The position numbers and the translations under genes were made by a program. The notes under the pieces were generated by a model. It saw only the letters and a list, made by a program, of their open reading frames with translations, was not told the DNA's origin and made no database searches. Shown here piece by piece: positions 8,683-16,893 of a DNA stretch of 64,000 nucleotides. Every line of letters begins with the position of its first letter. Position 1 is the first letter of the stretch. Source of the stretch: Levilactobacillus humaensis (lineage in GTDB: Bacteria > Bacillota > Bacilli > Lactobacillales > Lactobacillaceae); assembly GCF_024345185.1 (NCBI RefSeq), contig NZ_BROB01000003.1, positions 1 to 64,000 on the forward strand. Direction: 5' to 3'.

Positions 8683-8846
8683 AACTCGACTCCCATCATC
8701 GTAGAATTTAAGTTATCCGCTTCCATTATGCCGTTTATCGGCTAAAATTGCTAGCGATTAGCGGAAGTCAAGCGGTAAAAATTTCGCAAAATGACTGGAA
8801 TTTTGTGGTAACCTTGCTAGTGGAAAGAAAATGAGGGGGTGACGAG

Positions 8847-9587
8847 ATGGGACAAACCCAATGGACACAGGTCTTCGCACATCGCGGGAGTGCCGGGACT
8901 TTACCGGAAAATACCCTGATGGCTTTTGAAGCGGCCTTGACCGCCGGTGCCGATGGTATCGAGACGGATGTTCAGTTGTCCCGAGATGGCCAGCTCGTCA
9001 TCATTCACGATGAGACGGTCGATCGAACCACGAATGGTTCCGGTGCGGTGAAGGATCTCACGTTGGCCCAATTACGGAAGCTGGATGCGGGTGACCCGCA
9101 GCGACAGTTAACGGCAACCATTCCCACGCTAGACGAGGTGGTGGATCTGTTGAACGACCGGCACTTCACGGGAAGCCTCAATCTTGAATTAAAAACGAAT
9201 AGGTATCCCTATCCAGGTATTGAGGAACGGGTGGCCACGTACTTTGCACAACGTTCGCGGTCATTCAAGCTGGTTTTCTCTAGCTTTCGGCCACAATCAT
9301 TAGTTAGCCTGCAACGGCTGTACCCGCAGGCGGAATATGCCCAGCTTTTTCAGACGAACAGTCACTGGGCCAAACGCCTGCTACGGCGGCATCAGGTAGT
9401 CGAGTGGCATCCAGATATTCGCTGGGTTAAAGCTCATCGTTTCTGGTTGCCGCGGGTGCAATTGCGTCCCTGGACGGTCAATCGGCCGGCAGACATGAGC
9501 TATTGTTTTCGCCATCATTTTCGTGGCATCATCACGGACTATCCGGCGCGGGCGGTCCAGTTACGACGTCACATACAAGGAGGCTAG
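8847..9587 (+). CDS. ugpQ: Glycerophosphodiester phosphodiesterase
   Basis: A 246-residue enzyme of the GDPD family, which splits glycerophosphodiesters from lipid or teichoic acid turnover into glycerol 3-phosphate and an alcohol. The TIM-barrel signature is intact: AHRGSAGTLPENT at residues 11-23 supplies the first catalytic histidine, E and D ligands follow in GIETDVQ, and HDETVDRTTNG carries the second histidine. There is no signal peptide or membrane segment, so it is cytoplasmic. ATG follows GAGGGGGTGA. Its stop lies four bases before miaA and overlaps the miaA ribosome-binding site. Confidence 0.92.
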   Translation: MGQTQWTQVFAHRGSAGTLPENTLMAFEAALTAGADGIETDVQLSRDGQLVIIHDETVDRTTNGSGAVKDLTLAQLRKLDAGDPQRQLTATIPTLDEVVDLLNDRHFTGSLNLELKTNRYPYPGIEERVATYFAQRSRSFKLVFSSFRPQSLVSLQRLYPQAEYAQLFQTNSHWAKRLLRRHQVVEWHPDIRWVKAHRFWLPRVQLRPWTVNRPADMSYCFRHHFRGIITDYPARAVQLRRHIQGG

Positions 9588-9591
9588 AGTC

Positions 9592-10509
9592 ATGGAAAAG
9601 GTTTTAGCAATTGTCGGTCCCACCGCGGTGGGCAAGACGACACTAGCGATTGCGTTAGCGCAAAAATTCAATGGTGAAATTATCTCAGGGGACTCGATGC
9701 AGGTCTATCGGCATCTCGATATTGGCACGGCGAAAGCGACGCCGGCAGAACAGGCCCAGGCAACTCATCATCTGGTCGATGTTTGTGATGTCGATGAACA
9801 ATTCACAGTTGCCAAGTTCGTAGCGGCTGCGCAACGACTGATCGCAGAGATTCGTGGCCGAGGGCATTTGCCAATCATTGCCGGTGGGACAGGTTTTTAC
9901 CTCCAGGCGTTGTTTGACGGCCTGCGGTTGGGATCGTCGGCACCCGGCGATCCGGCGGTGCGAGAAACCTTTCGCGCCATCGCCGCTGAAGAGGGACCAC
10001 AAGCACTGTGGCAACGACTGGCGGACCAGGATCCTTTGGCGGCTAGTAAGATTCCAGTCACCAACGTCCGTCGTACGGTACGGGCCCTGGAAGTGATCGC
10101 TGTGACGGGACGTCCGTTCTCCCAGCAAGCAGATAGCGGCGCCCAATACGACGAGCTCTATCTGGCGTTGAACACCGACCGAACCTTGCTATACGAGCGC
10201 ATTAATCAACGGGTAGATCTGATGATGACAGCGGGCCTGACGGATGAAGTTGCCTGGTTGGCTGCTCAGGGGGGCACAGCACTCCCAGCGGCCACTGGAA
10301 TCGGTTATCGGGAACTATTACCGGTCATCGACCAACCGGATGCCTGGCCGGCAGCGGTCGACCAGATTAAGCAGGACTCCCGGCACTATGCTAAACGCCA
10401 GCTGACGTGGTTCCGTAATCAGACGACGGCAACTTGGTATGACTTGGTTCAACATCCCGAACAACGCCCGGTTATTGACGATCAAGTGGGCCAATGGTTG
10501 AAGAGTTAA
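9592..10509 (+). CDS. miaA: tRNA dimethylallyltransferase
   Basis: A 305-residue enzyme that adds an isopentenyl group to A37 of tRNAs reading UNN codons. The P-loop GPTAVGKT is at residues 9-16 and the tRNA/DMAPP-binding SGDSMQVYRHLDIGTAK follows at 32-48. Other conserved elements are IIAGGTGFYLQAL, ATGIGYREL and the C-terminal KRQLTWFRNQ. ATG 9592 follows a strong AAGGAGG; an apparent longer form running back into ugpQ is an artefact of the open frame. It is cotranscribed with ugpQ and followed by the GlnR-controlled promoter. Confidence 0.96.
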   Translation: MEKVLAIVGPTAVGKTTLAIALAQKFNGEIISGDSMQVYRHLDIGTAKATPAEQAQATHHLVDVCDVDEQFTVAKFVAAAQRLIAEIRGRGHLPIIAGGTGFYLQALFDGLRLGSSAPGDPAVRETFRAIAAEEGPQALWQRLADQDPLAASKIPVTNVRRTVRALEVIAVTGRPFSQQADSGAQYDELYLALNTDRTLLYERINQRVDLMMTAGLTDEVAWLAAQGGTALPAATGIGYRELLPVIDQPDAWPAAVDQIKQDSRHYAKRQLTWFRNQTTATWYDLVQHPEQRPVIDDQVGQWLKS

Positions 10510-10521
10510 TAAAATCTTTTA

Positions 10522-10579
10522 CTTTCATGTTAGAAAAGCTAACATGAAAGCTTGACTCGCGTTGTCCAGGTGGTATGAT
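10522..10579 (+). promoter_or_regulatory. glnRA promoter with GlnR operator
   Basis: A perfect inverted repeat with 11-base arms (CTTTCATGTTA and TAACATGAAAG, seven bases between) occupies 10522-10550. Its centre, TGTTA-N7-TAACA at 10528-10544, fits the GlnR/TnrA consensus TGTNA-N7-TNACA. Directly after it lie TTGACT at 10552-10557 and TATGAT at 10574-10579, spaced by 16 bases. The operator therefore abuts the -35, a position suited to repression of glnR-glnA when nitrogen is plentiful. Confidence 0.92.
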
Positions 10580-10607
10580 GGCATCATAAGTTAAGGGGGC
10601 CAGTCGA

Positions 10608-10988
10608 ATGAAAGAGAAGGAATTACGGCGTTCGTTAGCCGTTTTGCCGATGGGAACTGTCATGAAACTGACGAGCCTGACTGCTCGGCAGATTCGCTAT
10701 TACGAAGCACAGGGGTTAATTACGCCTGAACGGAGTGACGGGAATCGGCGTTTGTATTCACTCAACGACGTGGATCGCTTACTGGAAATTCGAGATTACC
10801 TGGCAGATGGTGTGAATATCGCCGGCATTAAGGCAATCTATGACCAGCAGAGCGCGGCCACGATGGCCAAGCAGTCGGCCCAGCAACAGCCTCTGACTGA
10901 TGAAGATGTCCGGCGAATCTTGCAGGATGAGTTCATTCGTCAGGGGGGCCTGGGTCATCCCAATTCTGGGATTCAGCGACCCTTTTAA
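10608..10988 (+). CDS. glnR: Nitrogen repressor GlnR, MerR family
   Basis: A 126-residue DNA-binding protein. A winged helix-turn-helix of MerR type covers about residues 15-85 ([26 protein letters not shown]), followed by a short C-terminal tail that in Bacillus senses feedback-inhibited glutamine synthetase. The tail ending [12 protein letters not shown] is relatively short. ATG follows AAGGGGG. It lies immediately upstream of glnA, and its promoter carries a textbook GlnR box, so autoregulation is expected. Confidence 0.96.
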   Translation: MKEKELRRSLAVLPMGTVMKLTSLTARQIRYYEAQGLITPERSDGNRRLYSLNDVDRLLEIRDYLADGVNIAGIKAIYDQQSAATMAKQSAQQQPLTDEDVRRILQDEFIRQGGLGHPNSGIQRPF

Positions 10989-11035
10989 CCCGACCGACAT
11001 TAGACGACAAGATAACTGACAGGGAGCGATTTTGG

Positions 11036-12376
11036 ATGGTAAAAGCAACCAATACGAAGGACGATATTCGCCGCATGGCGAAGGAAGAAAACGTTAAGTT
11101 TTTACGGTTAATGTTTACGGATTTATTCGGCACGATCAAGAATGTTGAAGTTCCAATCAGTCAAATGGACAAGTTGCTCGATAATAAGTTGATGTTTGAT
11201 GGGTCTTCAATCGACGGGTTTGTCCGGATTGAAGAAAGTGACATGTACTTATATCCAGACCTTTCGACTTGGATGATCTTCCCTTGGAGTACCGAACGAG
11301 GCAAGATTGCGCGAGTCATTTGTGAGGTCTACACCACCGATGGCAAGCCTTTCGAAGGCGACCCACGGAACAACCTGATTCGGGTCCTAGATGACATGCG
11401 TAAGGCTGGTTTTACCGACTTCAACATCGGACCAGAACCAGAATTCTTCCTGTTCAAGATGGACGAAAATGGCAAGCCAACCACGGAGCTCAATGACAAG
11501 GGGAGTTACTTCGATATGGCCCCAATGGACTTGGGGGAAAATTGTCGTCGTGAAATCGTCTTGACCATGGAAGACATGGGCTTTGACGTTGAAGCAGCGC
11601 ACCATGAAGTGGCACCCGGCCAACATGAAATTGACTTCAAGTATGCCGATGCCTTGACCGCTGCCGACAACATCCAAACGTTTAAGTTGGTCGTGAAGAC
11701 CATTGCCCGGAAGTATGGCTTGTATGCAACCTTCATGCCAAAGCCTTTGGCTGGTATCAACGGATCAGGGATGCATTTGAATATGTCTCTTTTCCATGAC
11801 CAAGGCAATGCCTTCTACGATGCCAAGGGCAACATGGAACTGTCTGAGGATGCCTTCCACTTCTTAGGTGGGTTACTCAAGCATGCACGGAGCTTTACCG
11901 CTATCTGCAATCCAATCGTCAACAGTTACAAGCGTCTGGTTCCTGGCTACGAAGCCCCCGTTTACGTGGCTTGGTCTGGTTCTAACCGTTCCCCATTGAT
12001 TCGGGTACCAAATTCTCGCGGGTTGTCTACCCGGTTGGAATTGCGGAGTGTTGACCCCGCTGCCAACCCTTACCTGGCCATCGCTGCCGTCTTGGAAGCC
12101 GGCTTGGATGGCTTACGGAACCAATTAGCCCCTCGTGAGGCGGTTGACCGTAACATTTACCGCATGGATGCTTCCGAACGACAGGAAAACCACATTACGA
12201 ACCTGCCAGATACCTTGCACAACGCCTTGAAGGACCTAGCGGCCGACGATGTGATGCGCGGGGCCATGGGTGAACACCTCTTCCAGAGCTTCATCGAAGC
12301 CAAGACCTTAGAATACGATTCCTACCGAACCCAAGTTTCCCAATGGGAACGTGATCAGTACCTGGAACTCTACTAA
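11036..12376 (+). CDS. glnA: Glutamine synthetase type I
   Basis: A 446-residue enzyme that makes glutamine from glutamate, ammonia and ATP, forming dodecamers. Recognisable GSI-alpha elements are FDGSSIDGF (about residues 55-63), the metal-site PEPEFFLF, the ATP/metal region [15 protein letters not shown], the HLNMSLF stretch and NRSPLIRVP. The length fits the GSI-alpha class of Firmicutes, which is controlled by feedback inhibition rather than adenylylation; no adenylylation insert is seen. It is cotranscribed with glnR from the GlnR-box promoter and ends in a terminator. Confidence 0.97.
   Translation: MVKATNTKDDIRRMAKEENVKFLRLMFTDLFGTIKNVEVPISQMDKLLDNKLMFDGSSIDGFVRIEESDMYLYPDLSTWMIFPWSTERGKIARVICEVYTTDGKPFEGDPRNNLIRVLDDMRKAGFTDFNIGPEPEFFLFKMDENGKPTTELNDKGSYFDMAPMDLGENCRREIVLTMEDMGFDVEAAHHEVAPGQHEIDFKYADALTAADNIQTFKLVVKTIARKYGLYATFMPKPLAGINGSGMHLNMSLFHDQGNAFYDAKGNMELSEDAFHFLGGLLKHARSFTAICNPIVNSYKRLVPGYEAPVYVAWSGSNRSPLIRVPNSRGLSTRLELRSVDPAANPYLAIAAVLEAGLDGLRNQLAPREAVDRNIYRMDASERQENHITNLPDTLHNALKDLAADDVMRGAMGEHLFQSFIEAKTLEYDSYRTQVSQWERDQYLELY
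11411..11411 (+). other. No separate feature (glnA interior marker)
   Basis: This point lies inside glnA; it is listed only to note that no second promoter or operator was seen between glnR and glnA or inside glnA. Confidence 0.1.
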
Positions 12377-12410
12377 AAATTGTGTTTGACGGCTTGACTG
12401 CCAAACTAAC

Positions 12411-12443
12411 AAAGGATCGACCTTGCCGGGTCGGTCCTTTTTG
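12411..12443 (+). terminator. Intrinsic terminator after glnA
   Basis: AAAGGATCGACC pairs with GGGTCGGTCCTTT around a short loop and is followed by TTTTT. It closes the glnR-glnA operon. Confidence 0.9.
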
Positions 12444-12602
12444 CCGTTTAAGAGGGGATGAGGAGGGAAGCGGTTAAAAAATTCCTTGTTTTCAAGTGAA
12501 ATTCGGCCAAACTGCTTTATTCTGTTCCCATTTTTGGTAACATGAAGGTATAACCAAATGTTTTCAGCAACGGCTAGGGAACATGAGAATGAGGGATAAT
12601 CC

Positions 12603-13481
12603 ATGGAAAACCAAGAACAACAAGCTAGTGCAGCCGATATTTTGACGCAAGCGATTGCAAACAAACTAGACTACTTGAGTACCATGCAAGCAGCGGTTCA
12701 ACACGGCGATGACCGAAAAATCTACGAACTGCTTGATCAAGTTCGCTATTACCAAGAAGTAAAGAAGACGCGGACCAAGCGCGCCGTGAATCATTTAGCC
12801 GAACTGGTCGATAACATTCATCCCCAGATTAGCCATTATTTGAGTGACAATTTAATCGATTACTTAGGGCGCATTTACCCATTCTTCTACTACGAAGAAT
12901 ATACGACCGGCCTGTTCCACATCTACTTTGGAAATTGGTGGGACCGGCGCTTGTTCGGCGATTTGGACGTGGTGAACGTCCGCTTCGATTTCGACAAGGC
13001 CGAGTACCAAAAGTTACGTGATTCCTTTGCCTTGGAGAGCCAGAACCAACGCCTCAACACGGCCAAGATTGAAGCCGTCTCTGCTGAAAGTGAACGCCTC
13101 CAACAGTTAGTGGACGCCCAAGACGACCGGGATAGCCAAAAGGCCGAACTCCGTGACCAACTCAAGGAAAACAGTGGCAAGAGCAGTATGCCATGGGAAT
13201 CCGGGAAGGTTAAGGAAGAACGGCAAACGATTATTGACCAATTGACCAAGTTAGCCGATGAGGACGAAAAGGCCTTAAATGCCCACAAGTCGATCAAAGC
13301 CAACGATGATCGGATCCTGGTCTTGTCTAAGGAAGACACGATTTTGAATTACGAAAAGCAGAGCATTCGTGACGCCTTCGATGACTTCGAACACTTCGAA
13401 GCGCACAACGCCAGCCTATATGCAGACTACTTGAATAGCCTGTTAGGCAAGAGCGAGGGTGAGGTGACGGTCGATGATTAA
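12603..13481 (+). CDS. Conserved coiled-coil protein of unknown function
   Basis: A 292-residue acidic cytoplasmic protein with no membrane segment. Residues 1-120 look globular and rich in aromatics (IYPFFYYEEYTTGLFHIYFG, then NWWDRR), and residues about 125-275 are heptad-like, charged and probably coiled coil. I do not recognise a catalytic motif. Automated annotation sometimes labels such lactobacillar proteins as SbcC-like because of the coiled coil; I see no ATPase motif to support that. It is the first gene of a three-gene operon after glnA, overlapping the next gene by eight bases. ATG follows GAGGGATAATCC with a modest ribosome-binding site. Confidence 0.8.
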   Translation: MENQEQQASAADILTQAIANKLDYLSTMQAAVQHGDDRKIYELLDQVRYYQEVKKTRTKRAVNHLAELVDNIHPQISHYLSDNLIDYLGRIYPFFYYEEYTTGLFHIYFGNWWDRRLFGDLDVVNVRFDFDKAEYQKLRDSFALESQNQRLNTAKIEAVSAESERLQQLVDAQDDRDSQKAELRDQLKENSGKSSMPWESGKVKEERQTIIDQLTKLADEDEKALNAHKSIKANDDRILVLSKEDTILNYEKQSIRDAFDDFEHFEAHNASLYADYLNSLLGKSEGEVTVDD

Positions 13482-14415
13482 TGAAAATGACCCATCGACG
13501 CTGACCACCAGTGGCCGGCTCCTGAACTATAACGAAGCTATCAAGACGGGCCTCGAGACCGGGTTGACCTTCACCAAGTTAATGGACCAGTTGATTCGGA
13601 CCACAAATCCTGACGAGTTGGTTAGTGCGGCCACCCAGCTAGCTGATTTTCAACTTGACTCGGATTACGTGACGTTCCCTCACCAATACAGTAATGCCGA
13701 TTATTACTTATTATTCATGTCACGGATGTTGGAATTACACGACCAAGGCAACCAGGTCATCTTACAATCACGGGATCACCGTGAGGAGTTGACCCAACAA
13801 TTGACGTCTTTGGGTGACCGGGGCACGTTTAACTTCCGGGTTGAACCTTCTGCGAACGGCGGGGTGTTCTACCGGGAACGGGCCACAGGACAATCTTTGT
13901 TCTATCTCAACCTTGAACGTAAGATGTTGCGGTTTAACAGTCATGCTTTGACGCAACTCTTCGTGATTGATTTACACGAAACAGTCCCAGCCGAGACGGT
14001 CAAGACCTCCGTTCAGGTCTTGATTGACTTCGCGCGCTACCTGAAGGAAGACTACGGCTACTCCGTGGACTTCAACATTCTGGATGCCGCTAACCGGCAA
14101 AATTACGCGGTACGTGCCGCCGACTTGCCAGCTGGGATTGTCGATCGCTTGTTCGTGGTCGCCGCTCAAAATGATTACATGTTAACGAACGGCGTCAACG
14201 GAAACGGGGCGGAGATTATTTTGGATGAGGGCGTGGTTGTCGACATCTTTAACAACCAGTTGTCCGGTCAACCGGAATGGGTCCTGACGGTTCACGACGA
14301 TGACCAGAAGACTTCCTGGTTTGATGTGCTCCTGAAATACCCATTCATGCGTGACTGGTACTTAGAAAACCTGACGGACTTGGAGATTAAATCCGATCCG
14401 TTGATCTTCGGCTAG
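13474..14415 (+). CDS. Conserved protein of unknown function
   Basis: A 313-residue cytoplasmic protein with no signal peptide, membrane segment or cysteine cluster. It appears mixed alpha/beta; a central stretch (about residues 125-215) includes FYLNLERKMLRFNSHALTQL and VIDLHETVPAETVKTSVQVL, and the C-terminus ends in LTDLEIKSDPLIFG. I do not recognise the family or a catalytic motif. The start codon lies inside the preceding gene with GAGGTG upstream, implying translational coupling, and 13 bases separate it from the dUTPase-like gene. Its role is presumably shared with those neighbours. Confidence 0.8.
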   Translation: MINENDPSTLTTSGRLLNYNEAIKTGLETGLTFTKLMDQLIRTTNPDELVSAATQLADFQLDSDYVTFPHQYSNADYYLLFMSRMLELHDQGNQVILQSRDHREELTQQLTSLGDRGTFNFRVEPSANGGVFYRERATGQSLFYLNLERKMLRFNSHALTQLFVIDLHETVPAETVKTSVQVLIDFARYLKEDYGYSVDFNILDAANRQNYAVRAADLPAGIVDRLFVVAAQNDYMLTNGVNGNGAEIILDEGVVVDIFNNQLSGQPEWVLTVHDDDQKTSWFDVLLKYPFMRDWYLENLTDLEIKSDPLIFG

Positions 14416-14428
14416 GAGGTAAGACAGC

Positions 14429-14971
14429 GTGTTAGAGTTAGCCAAATTGGTCCAACAATCCATTGCCTTGGACGAACAAATTACGGCGGACAAGGACATT
14501 GAGATGTCCCGTCAGTCGCAGATTGAGAACGCCTATGTGGCGTTAGATGTTGAACTCGCTGAGATCGCCAATACCTCGGAGTGGTTCAAGGTCTGGAAGA
14601 CTCACCGTGGCAAGGCAACGGATGGTCAGACGGCGCGAGAAACGCTATTGACCGAGTATACCGATGCCATGGACTTCTTCTTCCTGGTTGCGGCCAAGAA
14701 GACCTGGACGCATCTGATCATGACGACCGAGGAGGATCTGGCCGGACTTGAGAAGAGTCGTCCAGCCAAGGATCTGGATCAGCAGTACTTAATTTTGAAA
14801 CGCATGGTGTTTAACAGTCACTTTGCGCATCGCCAGGAAGATTTCCGTCATGCTTGGCGGCTCTTTCTGAAATGGGGTTTCGTGGATTTCGGCTTCAGTC
14901 AAGACGAGATTCAAGCAGCCTATGAGGCCAAACGTCAGGTCAATCTCGACCGACAGGCTCATAATTACTGA
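14429..14971 (+). CDS. Dimeric dUTPase-like all-alpha NTP pyrophosphatase
   Basis: A 180-residue helical protein. It carries the paired acidic motifs of the all-alpha NTP pyrophosphatases: E42-x-x-E45 in ELAEIAN, then the spacer EWFKVWK, then E76-x-x-D79 in EYTDAMDFF. The order ELxEIAN, W-F-K-x-W, E-T-L-L-x-E-Y-x-D-A-x-D-F-F matches dimeric dUTPases (dUTP to dUMP plus pyrophosphate, magnesium-dependent), so nucleotide-pool cleaning is the likely role. Substrate could also be another dNTP. GTG 14429 follows AGGAGGT. It is the last gene of the operon, which ends in a terminator. Confidence 0.75.
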   Translation: MLELAKLVQQSIALDEQITADKDIEMSRQSQIENAYVALDVELAEIANTSEWFKVWKTHRGKATDGQTARETLLTEYTDAMDFFFLVAAKKTWTHLIMTTEEDLAGLEKSRPAKDLDQQYLILKRMVFNSHFAHRQEDFRHAWRLFLKWGFVDFGFSQDEIQAAYEAKRQVNLDRQAHNY

Positions 14972-14980
14972 TAGATACTG

Positions 14981-15013
14981 AAGGAATCGTGGCGCAAGTT
15001 TCGATTCCTTTTT
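14981..15013 (+). terminator. Terminator between the dUTPase-like gene and tetR
   Basis: AAGGAATCG pairs with CGATTCCTT around a 12-base loop and runs into TTTTT at 15009-15013. It lies directly before the TetR-family gene and overlaps one of that gene's possible start codons. Confidence 0.88.
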
Positions 15014-15020
15014 GCGACTC

Positions 15021-15656
15021 ATGGGAAGGGAGGTCATCATTATCGGACAACAAGACCCGCGTGTCGTACGGACCAATGATCGGTTACGACAGGCGCTCAG
15101 CCAGCTTCTCCAACACAAGGCCTTTCGGCAGATCTCAGTCCAGCAACTCACCAAAACTGCTGAGATCACCCGAGGAACCTTCTATCTTCACTATAAGGAC
15201 AAGGCGGACTTATTGGCACAGACCGAACAGCAGGTGATTACAGAGTGGTTCGACGCAGCGAAGACCACCTTGGCCCCAGACGGCGAGCTGACCCGCGGTT
15301 TTGCTCTGGGCCCCGCACTACGTTACGTGGATACCAATCATCAAATCTTGTCGGTGTTGTTTGACCCACAATTTTCACAATTCCGGCCACGGTTGCGGCA
15401 ACGCTTCTCTCAGGAGTTGCAGACCTATAGCCAGCACGTGCCGGTCACGTCAAATCCACCACTGGACGTTCAAATTACCTTTTTAACGGCCAGCTTCCTA
15501 GGGCTGGTTGAGGCCTGGCTGGCAGATAATCGTCGTTATCGACCCGACTTTTTAGCCCAATCCTTTCGACAGTTGGCCGCCAGTGAAGTCACGCTTCTGG
15601 CCGATTGGTTCTCGTTAGTCGGCTTGGATTCCGCGTTGGTTACAGAAAAGGCTTGA
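15021..15656 (+). CDS. TetR family transcriptional regulator
   Basis: A repressor-type DNA-binding protein of about 210 residues. The N-terminal helix-turn-helix reads [16 protein letters not shown] then [21 protein letters not shown], typical of TetR; the C-terminal ligand domain (about 70-200) is of the type found in several Firmicutes regulators of unknown ligand. The start is unclear: TTG 15012 and ATG 15021 precede or overlap the only good ribosome-binding site (AAGGGAGG at 15026-15033), after which only ATC/ATT codons are in frame. I list the ATG. Its stop codon lies inside the -35 of the rplU promoter. Target genes are not evident. Confidence 0.85.
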   Translation: MGREVIIIGQQDPRVVRTNDRLRQALSQLLQHKAFRQISVQQLTKTAEITRGTFYLHYKDKADLLAQTEQQVITEWFDAAKTTLAPDGELTRGFALGPALRYVDTNHQILSVLFDPQFSQFRPRLRQRFSQELQTYSQHVPVTSNPPLDVQITFLTASFLGLVEAWLADNRRYRPDFLAQSFRQLAASEVTLLADWFSLVGLDSALVTEKA

Positions 15657-15681
15657 CGTAGAGAACCCCATCAAGTATAAT
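15653..15681 (+). promoter_or_regulatory. rplU promoter
   Basis: TTGACG at 15653-15658 and a perfect TATAAT at 15676-15681, spaced by 17 bases. The TGA stop of the upstream tetR gene lies within the -35 hexamer. Confidence 0.92.
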
Positions 15682-15683
15682 TT

Positions 15684-15795
15684 TCATGTTGTATTTGTGG
15701 ACTTCCACAGCTGCAACCGCTCGGGACGAGTCATTAAGTTTTCCGCTTGCGGAGCACTTGTTTTCGGCGAGTCTAAGTCTAACTATATAAGGAGG
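15684..15795 (+). ncRNA. Ribosomal protein L21 leader
   Basis: The roughly 115-base untranslated leader between the rplU promoter and rplU, in the position and with the short hairpins (GTGGACTTCCAC at 15696-15707; CCGCTTGCGG at 15741-15750) expected for the L21 leader found in Firmicutes upstream of rplU. Such leaders are thought to let a ribosomal protein repress its own operon. An open frame crosses it, but has no ribosome-binding site. Assignment rests on position and hairpins, not on a covariance search. Confidence 0.75.
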
Positions 15796-15804
15796 TGCAC
15801 ATCC

Positions 15805-16113
15805 ATGTACGCAATTATCGTAACTGGCGGCAAGCAGTACAAGGTCGAAGCAGGCCAAGCTGTTTACGTCGAAAAGTTGAACGTTGAAGCTGGTGAAAAG
15901 GTTACTTTTGACCAAGTTGTCTTTGTCGGTGGTGACAAGCCTAAGATCGGGACGCCAACTGTTGCAGGCGCAACCGTAACTGGAACTGTTGAAAAGCAGG
16001 GTCTGGAAAAGAAGGTTGTTTCTTACAAGTACAAGCCTAAGAAGGGCCAACACACGAAGGTAGGTCACCGTCAACCATATACCAAGGTTGTCGTTGATGC
16101 TATCAACGCTTAA
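15805..16113 (+). CDS. rplU: 50S ribosomal protein L21
   Basis: A 102-residue ribosomal protein beginning [17 protein letters not shown], the L21 signature, and containing [20 protein letters not shown], the conserved RNA-binding C-terminal part. It binds 23S rRNA in the large subunit. ATG follows a strong AAGGAGGTG. It starts the conserved rplU-prp-rpmA operon, with its own promoter and leader RNA, so it is probably autoregulated. Confidence 0.98.
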   Translation: MYAIIVTGGKQYKVEAGQAVYVEKLNVEAGEKVTFDQVVFVGGDKPKIGTPTVAGATVTGTVEKQGLEKKVVSYKYKPKKGQHTKVGHRQPYTKVVVDAINA

Positions 16114-16139
16114 GCTCAAAGATTAAAGAGGCGATTGCC

Positions 16140-16478
16140 GTGATTCATGCGACGTTCCATCATGGAACCAACCGAATCAATTCATTTCAAATCACTGGCC
16201 ATGCTGACTCAGGTGAGTACGGTCAAGACATTGTTTGTGCTGCGGTATCGGTGCTTGCGATCAGTACTGTCAATGGCTTACAACGGGTCGCTTCGATTCC
16301 GGTGCAAGTCGACAATCGAGATCAGGCAGGGGGCTTTCTGGAAGTTACCCTACCACCAAAGCTGGAAGCAACGGCCGAATTAAAGGGACAGACTCTCCTC
16401 CAGAGTTTTGAGGATGGATTAAAGGATGTAGCCGAAAATTACGCGGATTTTGTTAAATTCGCTCAAATAAAAGATTAA
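16140..16478 (+). CDS. prp: Ribosomal-processing cysteine protease Prp
   Basis: A 112-residue cytoplasmic protease that removes the N-terminal extension of ribosomal protein L27 in Firmicutes. The catalytic pair is present: H21 in [15 protein letters not shown] and C33 at the end of that stretch, followed by [10 protein letters not shown]. The position between rplU and rpmA is diagnostic. Start is GTG 16140, with a weak AGAGGCG ribosome-binding site. The downstream L27 here has the matching cleavage site. Confidence 0.95.
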   Translation: MIHATFHHGTNRINSFQITGHADSGEYGQDIVCAAVSVLAISTVNGLQRVASIPVQVDNRDQAGGFLEVTLPPKLEATAELKGQTLLQSFEDGLKDVAENYADFVKFAQIKD

Positions 16479-16497
16479 AATTGCGGAGGTGAAACAG

Positions 16498-16797
16498 ATG
16501 CTGATGAACATGAACTTACAATTCTTCTCTCACCATAAAGGGGGTGGGTCCACTGCCAACGGTCGGGACTCAGCTGGTCGTCGTCTTGGTACGAAGGCTG
16601 CTGACGGCTCTATCGTTACCGGTGGCTCAATCCTTTACCGTCAACGTGGGACGCACATTTACCCTGGCGTAAACGTTGGCCGCGGTGGTGACGATACTTT
16701 GTTCGCTAAGGTTGCCGGTGTTGTTAAATTTGAACGACTCGGCCGCGACAAGCGACAAGTATCCGTTTACCCAGTTGCAGAAGAAGCAGCTAAATAA
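16498..16797 (+). CDS. rpmA: 50S ribosomal protein L27 with Prp-cleaved extension
   Basis: A 99-residue protein beginning [20 protein letters not shown]. The mature L27 N-terminus reaches into the peptidyl transferase centre, so the extension must be removed. The site NLQFF followed by SHHKGGG fits the Prp cleavage after the second phenylalanine, leaving S11 as the new N-terminus. The body ([17 protein letters not shown] and [13 protein letters not shown]-like segment) is ordinary L27. I chose ATG 16498, eight bases after GGAGG, over a GTG at 16489 that overlaps the site. Confidence 0.96.
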   Translation: MLMNMNLQFFSHHKGGGSTANGRDSAGRRLGTKAADGSIVTGGSILYRQRGTHIYPGVNVGRGGDDTLFAKVAGVVKFERLGRDKRQVSVYPVAEEAAK

Positions 16798-16820
16798 CAC
16801 GAGGTTTTCCTCGTACGACT

Positions 16821-16866
16821 GAAGAGCTTGAGGCGAGACCAATTCGCTTTGAGTTCTTCTTTTTTC
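16821..16866 (+). terminator. Terminator of the rplU-prp-rpmA operon
   Basis: A 16-base-pair stem with several G-U pairs (GAAGAGCTTGAGGCGA against TCGCTTTGAGTTCTTC) and a seven-base loop, followed by TTTTTT. Confidence 0.92.
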
Positions 16867-16893
16867 TCTTAGAAAGCAAGGGAGGTTCGGTCC

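Noticed and set aside
15697-15804. Upstream extension of rplU through the leader
   Set aside because: The added residues cover the L21 leader RNA and have no ribosome-binding site, while AAGGAGG sets the normal start.
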